Shown piece after piece: positions 59,025 to 64,000 of a stretch of DNA of 64,000 bases; position 1 is the first letter of the stretch; every line of letters starts with the position of its first letter. This DNA comes from Pseudovirgaria hyperparasitica. Taxonomy: Eukaryota; Ascomycota; Dothideomycetes; Acrospermales; Acrospermaceae. The notes beneath the pieces were generated by a model. That model worked only from the letters and a program-made list of their open reading frames with translations, did no database searches and was not told the origin of the DNA. The position numbers and the translations under genes are program-made. Location: the NCBI RefSeq assembly GCF_010093815.1, contig NW_022985551.1, positions 1,747,087-1,811,086 on the forward strand. Direction: 5' to 3'.

Positions 59025-61983
59025 ATGTCACGCATACCTATCCTCTTGCGCTCATCACCAGCACAAGGAACGGGTTCGTATGGTGCACTTGCCATCTCTT
59101 CGTTAGGCTCGAGTACCGAGGACAGCGAGGAAGACGTGACCGCCCGCCAAATTGCACATCGATCCCGAAGAGCTAAAAGCGCGCTCCAGTATAGCATCTC
59201 GGCCAGCAAGGACTCATTCTCTGATCCTCACCCAGCTGACGACGAGGACGACTCCATCGCCAGTGGCAGTGCCCACAGAGGCTCTCGGCGAAGCAGACGC
59301 ACAGGCCCGAAAAGCAATGGAAGCGAGACCGAGAGACACGACCTCGACCTGGAGACTACCCCAGCAGACCCTGGAGTGGAGTCGAGATTCAATGCTGGGA
59401 GCACTGTGCCCAATATCGAGGCCGTTCCAGATACTAGGAGTAAGCATGCAGTTGTCTCTGAAGACGATGAAGTTTCCAGCCAGAGTGGACACTCTGCATC
59501 AGGGTCGGACTCTGGCAGCGACACCGACGAAGCCGATCCTCCTGACAACTCTCCCTACCACCAAGTTCGAGCCTCAGTAAAGCCTACAGATGACACTACA
59601 CTATCCATCAATACTCCGCGCATGTGGTTTCTCTCCATTCTTTTCGCTATTCTTGGTTCCTCCACCAATCTGTTCTTCTCCCTAAGATACCCTAGCGTTA
59701 GCATTACTCCTGTCATTGCACTCTTACTCGTCCATCCTTTAGGTCTGCTTTGGGATCAGTTCTTCAAGCGGGTAGGCGATCCTGATGAGCGTTTTAGCGA
59801 CGGCACTCTGACTGGACGCCTGGATCCGGCATCTCGACAAGTGCACCTCAATGGCCATATTCAACCGTCACTGGCGGATCAAGATTCGACATGGCGAAGG
59901 AGTTTAAGACTTTGGCTTGGTCAGGGGCGGTGGAACGAAAAGGAGCACGCATGTGTGTATATCAGCAGCAATGTCTCCTTTGGTTTCGCTTTCGCCACCG
60001 ATGTCATTGTGGAACAGACCATGTTCTACGGTCAGAAGCTTGGTATCACCTATCAAATTCTTCTAACAATTTCGACACAAGTGCTTGGGTACGCGATGGC
60101 TGGGCTAACTAGAAACTACCTTGTTCGACCGAGCGGCATGATCTGGCCTGGAACCCTCATATCTGCTTCGTTATTCTCTACCCTGCATAAAGAAGAGAAT
60201 AAGCCTGCCAACGGGTGGACAGTATCTAGATCAAAATTCTTTCTCTATGTCTTTATTGGATCGGTGCTATTCTACTTCCTCCCTGGACTTCTCTTTCCGG
60301 CACTGAGCTATTTCAGCGTCGTCACATGGTTTGCCCCGAAGAACGTTGTCGTCGCCAACTTTTTTGGCATTGCATCTGGCCTTGGTATTTTCCCTCTAAC
60401 ATTCGACTGGTCACAAATCGCATACATTGGATCTCCTCTGGCTGTTCCATTCTGGGCGGCACTAAACATTGTTGCTGGACTCATCGTTGTCATGTGGATA
60501 GTCGCCCCTATTCTCTACTACTCCAATGTCATGTACTCCTCGTACATGCCAATTTTATCGACTGCGGTCTTTGACAACACCGGAAAGCCGTATGATGTCA
60601 GCAGGATTTTAACTCCTGACTACCTGTTCGATCATGAGGGATATAACAACTACAGCCGTGTGTTTCTACCGATAACATATGTGCTCAGCTATGCTCTGCA
60701 ATTTGCTGCCCTCTCAGCCCTGGTCACTCACACAGGCCTCTGGCACGGTAAAGACATTATCCGCCAATGGCGACGATCCATGAGGGAGATCCGCAGTCAG
60801 GGCAAAAGTGGCTACGATCCACTTCCGACCACTACGAACGATTCAACCTCTACACTTCGCAAGCCAACCAGCAGACGTAGCATGAACGCTTCTGAGCCAG
60901 GTCTTGATAATCTCTTGGGTGCGGAAGATGTCCATAACCGTCTTATGAGAAGATACCGCGATGTTCCGCTTAGGTGGTATGTGCTGACTGGACTGAGCAT
61001 GACAGCCATTGGAATGTTTGTTGTCGAGTACTTTCCCATCCACCTACCCTGGTATGGCCTCCTTCTCGCCCTCGGCATATGCTCCGTTCTTTTCATCCCT
61101 ATCGGCATTGTCATGGCAATCACGAATCAGCAAAGTAGTCTCTACCTAATCTGCCAGCTCATCTGTGGTGTCGTTTTCCCCGGTCGTCCGGTCGCAAACA
61201 TGGTCTTCGTAACCTACGGCTACATCACCTCGACGCAAGGTCTAAAATTTTCCGCTGACCTGAAACTTGGTCATTACATGAAGATCCCCCCGCGAATCCT
61301 TTTCTCGCTGCAACTAACCGCTACCGTCATATCATCACTTACCCAGATTGGCGTTCTCAATTGGATGCTTGCAAACATCCCTGGCATATGCACTGCCTTT
61401 GCTATCAATGGCTTTACGTGCCCTCTTGCACGGGTTCATTTCAACGGTAGTATACTATGGGGTGTTGTTGGTCCGCAACGTTTCTTCGGCCCTGGGGCTC
61501 TCTACCGTCCACTGGTATGGGCATTCCTCTTTGGCTTCCTCTCGTCGATTCTCGTCTGGTACCTTGGTACTCGCAGTAAGAAGAACATCTGGCGCAAGAT
61601 CAACCTGCCTGTGCTGTTCGGTAGTCTCAGTTGGATACCCCCTGCTACAGGACTGAACTTCAGTGTCTGGGCAGTGGTGTGCTGGATCTTCAATGATCGA
61701 CTAATGAAGAAGAAGAACGAATGGTGGCGGAAGTACAACATGACACTCAGCGCTGCGCTTGACTCCGGGCTCGCGGTCGGCGTCGTGGTCGTGTTCTTCG
61801 GGTTCCTGTATCCAGGGTGGATGGATGGCTTCAAGTGGTGGGGCACGGAAGTTTATAAGCAGGCAAGTGCCATCATGCTCTTTTCATATCCCACGACTAA
61901 CACCCACACAGGGCTGCGATTGGCAGGCTTGCGCATACAAGAAAGTTCCCGACGGCGGCACCTTCGGCCCGGGCCTATGGTAG
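59025..61983 (+). CDS. Oligopeptide transporter (OPT) family protein
   Basis: Two exons (59,025-61,862; 61,912-61,983) with a 49-bp intron give 969 residues. The intron has a GC donor (CAG|GCAAGT), and reading through it replaces the conserved end by an unrelated tail. The spliced end is QGCDWQACAYKKVPDGGTFG followed by PGLW, usual for fungal OPTs. Residues 1-200 are hydrophilic, Ser/Asp/Glu-rich and probably cytosolic. About 14-16 membrane segments follow from WFLSILFAILGSSTNLFFSL, with the family motif WNEKEHACVYISSNVSFG. OPTs import small peptides, glutathione or siderophore-like metal chelates with protons; the substrate cannot be set here. The start is the first true ATG (MSRIPILLRS). 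Confidence 0.93.
61863..61911 (+). other. GC-AG intron of the OPT gene
   Basis: Donor CAG|GCAAGT matches the strong consensus that GC introns need; acceptor CACACAG; branch ACTAACAC. Splicing restores the conserved C-terminus WQACAYKKVPDGGTFGPGLW. Confidence 0.85.
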
Positions 61984-62881
61984 AACATTCAACCTTTCTG
62001 CCGCACTCTACAGAAAGATCTCAGCATACAATCCTAGCATATAAACATCGCATGTCGCACTCAAGCATTGTTGTCTAGCGCTTTTCGCCATCAACATCAG
62101 TATTCGGCGTTCTCACAGGGTTCAGCATCGCACTTTGCATCACGGTAGATATACACGCACATAGAAGCATCGCATATCTTGAAAAGCAGATCCTAGCAAA
62201 TGATATCAAGGAATCTCATTAAATCTCTCGCGTATACAGAGGTTTCAGATCATCTGTATTTGTCTCACAACTAACATCTCCGCATTGCATATGTGTATTC
62301 TGGCCACGTCCACAAGATCTGTCAGCTGATACTAAGTTACAAACCTCCTATGTCTACGAACCTCCCAACTCCAATCAAGGGGCTTCTGACATCACAATAT
62401 ATCACCATTGAGCTAAACAGACACTCGTTGAACTCCCCGCATGCACACCCGACCCATCACAAGCACACGCGGTCTTTACCAGATCTCTCGTCTCCATCAA
62501 AGAGTCCTCGATAATTGACATCAATCCAGACCCCCAAGAAAACACAGATACTTGCTGTTTTGTCGTTATAGTGACGGGAAGAATACACATGTATATGTTG
62601 TCGTCATAATACACTTGACCTCTGCAATAGATCTATGTTTTCTCTCCTTCTTATTCCTGTTCTGACCCTTTGGTAATAGACACAGTCGTTCCGGTATTGC
62701 TTGGGTCTGTATACCTGCTCTTGACAGCGGCTGTGTTGTTAAGGAGGAGTGTGATTGATGGGATCAAACTCTGGTATTTCGGTACAATATGATACAAGCC
62801 ATTTCTGAACCCCAACACTCCTCTCCCGGTCCCCCATCGCCTGATTTTCCCCAACGCTGACACTGACACCAAAGCTCATAC
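61984..62881. other. Convergent intergenic region
   Basis: 898 bp between the 3' ends of the OPT gene (+) and the 5'-nucleotidase gene (-). Frames at 62,293-62,872 have no protein-like character. Nothing recognised. Confidence 0.5.
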
Positions 62882-64000
62882 TCATGCAACCCCCAAGACC
62901 CCGACCACCAGCATCACACCCAACAGCAGCAGCAATCTCCCCACCTCCAACACCGACGACGCAGCACTCTCGGGGGAAGGCATAGCAGACGGCGACGGTA
63001 CGGCTACACTGTCCATCGGCGTCCCGCTGCCATTAACAACACGGATACGGCCCTCAATCTCGATGTTGATGGGCGAGTGAGCTTGGACGTAGTTCGTGAG
63101 GACGACGTCTTGCGTGTCGAGCACGACGAGGTTGGTAGTAGGTGTGAAGATGTTATCGCCGCCTGGGAAATAAAGACGTATGGTTAGTATATTAAGGGGT
63201 GCGATGATTTGTACGCTTCGAAGAGGAGAAGAAAGGGAGAAAGAAAGAACGACTCACCACCAGCCAAGAAATCCAGCGTGACAAGCGTATACTCAGCGCT
63301 CTTATCCAACGGCTTCCCACCAATCGTAACACGCACCAGTCGCTTCCCAGGCTCGTTGCCCGGGTTATACTCAACCACGATCCCGGCGCTGACCTGGAAG
63401 AAGCTTGTCACAGGCGCGCCATTGGCGGTGTTTGTGCCGGACACGATGCCCTCAAGGGTATCCCAGAGGGCGTTGCCGCGCAGCTTCAGGTCGACGATGG
63501 CGTTGCCAAAGGGAAACGCAGTGAGGATTTCGCCGCGCGTGATGGGCCCCTGGTCGATGGGCGCGCGGACACCGCCGGCGTTGATGAGTGCGAAATTCAC
63601 GCTGGAATCGGACGATTCGTTGCGGCGGTATGCGAGCATGGCGTCGCACATGACATCGCCGAGGGTGCATTCTGCGGTCTTGCAGTTTGCCTGCTCGAGC
63701 GTGACGGAGGACTGGCCGACGACCTCGGCGGCGAACTTCTCGAAGGGGCCGCGCCATTGCTTGACTTGTGCCTTGAGGGAGTCGTCTTGCTGGGTTTGGT
63801 TGGTGAGGTGGATGGGCGCGCCGTGGTAGGCGAGGATCTTGCCGTCTGGGGCGTATGTCACGTCGATGTAGCCCAGATACTCGCCCCAGCGGTACGCCGT
63901 GACGATAAAGACCTCGTCGCCGTCTTTGTTGTGCGCGATGGTCGGGTACGGGCCCTTTGCGCCTTCGAAGTCGCCCAGGGGTGTATGGCTGTGGCCGCCC
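62882..64000 (-). CDS. GPI-anchored 5'-nucleotidase / metallophosphoesterase (5' end outside window)
   Basis: The 3' part of a minus-strand gene: one exon running from the window edge to 63,258, a 95-bp intron (63,163-63,257), then a last exon 63,162-62,882. At the edge the frame reads GGHSHTPLGDF, the last metal-binding block of the calcineurin-like metallophosphatase domain. The 5'-nucleotidase C-terminal domain follows (CTLGDVMCDAML, FALINAGGVRAPIDQG, GEILTAFPFGNAIVDLKLRG, FFQVSAGIVVEYNP, YTLVTLDFLAGGGDN). The tail ends in a Ser/Pro-rich linker and a hydrophobic segment (LLLLLGVMLVVGVLGVA), a GPI-attachment signal. It should hydrolyse extracellular nucleotides at the cell surface. The N-terminal catalytic half and the signal peptide lie beyond 64,000. 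Confidence 0.9.

Noticed and set aside
63209-63829. 206-codon plus-strand frame
   Set aside because: Antisense to the 5'-nucleotidase exon, which has clear family motifs.
25760-64000. tRNA, rRNA or CRISPR features
   Set aside because: Looked for GTTCGAATC-type T-loops and regularly spaced repeats in the gaps; none formed a convincing cloverleaf or array.

Overview
This window looks like a chromosome segment from a filamentous ascomycete (Pezizomycotina). A Dothideomycete is plausible, but the species cannot be named from sequence alone. The evidence is short introns (46-112 bp, GT..AG with CTRAC-type branch sites), filamentous-fungal gene families (HET/NB-ARC/TPR, bilirubin-oxidase-type multicopper oxidase, qa-4-type dehydroshikimate dehydratase), and a sharp split into two compartments.

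Compartment 1 (about 1-25,760) is repeat-derived and has no intact gene. CpA and TpG are almost absent and TpA is greatly over-represented while CpG survives. This is the mark of repeat-induced point mutation (RIP). It is a nest of transposon fossils. A minus-strand Gypsy element (pieces at about 3,281-6,722, 12,004-13,493 and 21,505-25,130) was invaded by three others: a same-strand chromovirus copy that runs off the left edge (1-3,275, 5' LTR 3,038-3,275); a Tad-like LINE (6,967-11,724) bracketed by two identical 31-bp palindromes; and a plus-strand chromovirus with 240-bp LTRs and a 5-bp target duplication (13,494-21,504). The right border holds two tandem ~195-200 bp blocks (25,215-25,609), of which the outer copy is RIP-mutated and the inner one is not.

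Compartment 2 (about 25,760-64,000) is gene-dense and not RIP-mutated. In order: a HET-NB-ARC-TPR STAND receptor (-), a secreted bilirubin-oxidase-like multicopper oxidase (-), a PAQR/haemolysin-III membrane protein (-), a PCI-like protein (+), the SSF1/Brix ribosome-assembly factor (-), an unknown protein (+), the RRP3 rRNA helicase (-), 6-phosphofructokinase (-), 3-dehydroshikimate dehydratase (-), an unknown coiled-coil protein (-), eIF3 subunit L (-), a nitrilase-family hydrolase (+), a tandem-RRM protein with a 10-nt micro-exon (-), the BCS1 chaperone (+), an OPT transporter with a GC-AG intron (+), and a GPI-anchored 5'-nucleotidase cut by the right edge (-). I joined exons by reading frame and splice sites; all totals close in frame.

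Most of these are unlinked housekeeping genes and there is no obvious cluster. The most notable context is the self/non-self-type STAND receptor lying directly on the edge of the RIP-mutated block. The most unusual structure is the LINE, whose target duplication coincides exactly with a perfect 14+3+14 bp palindrome.
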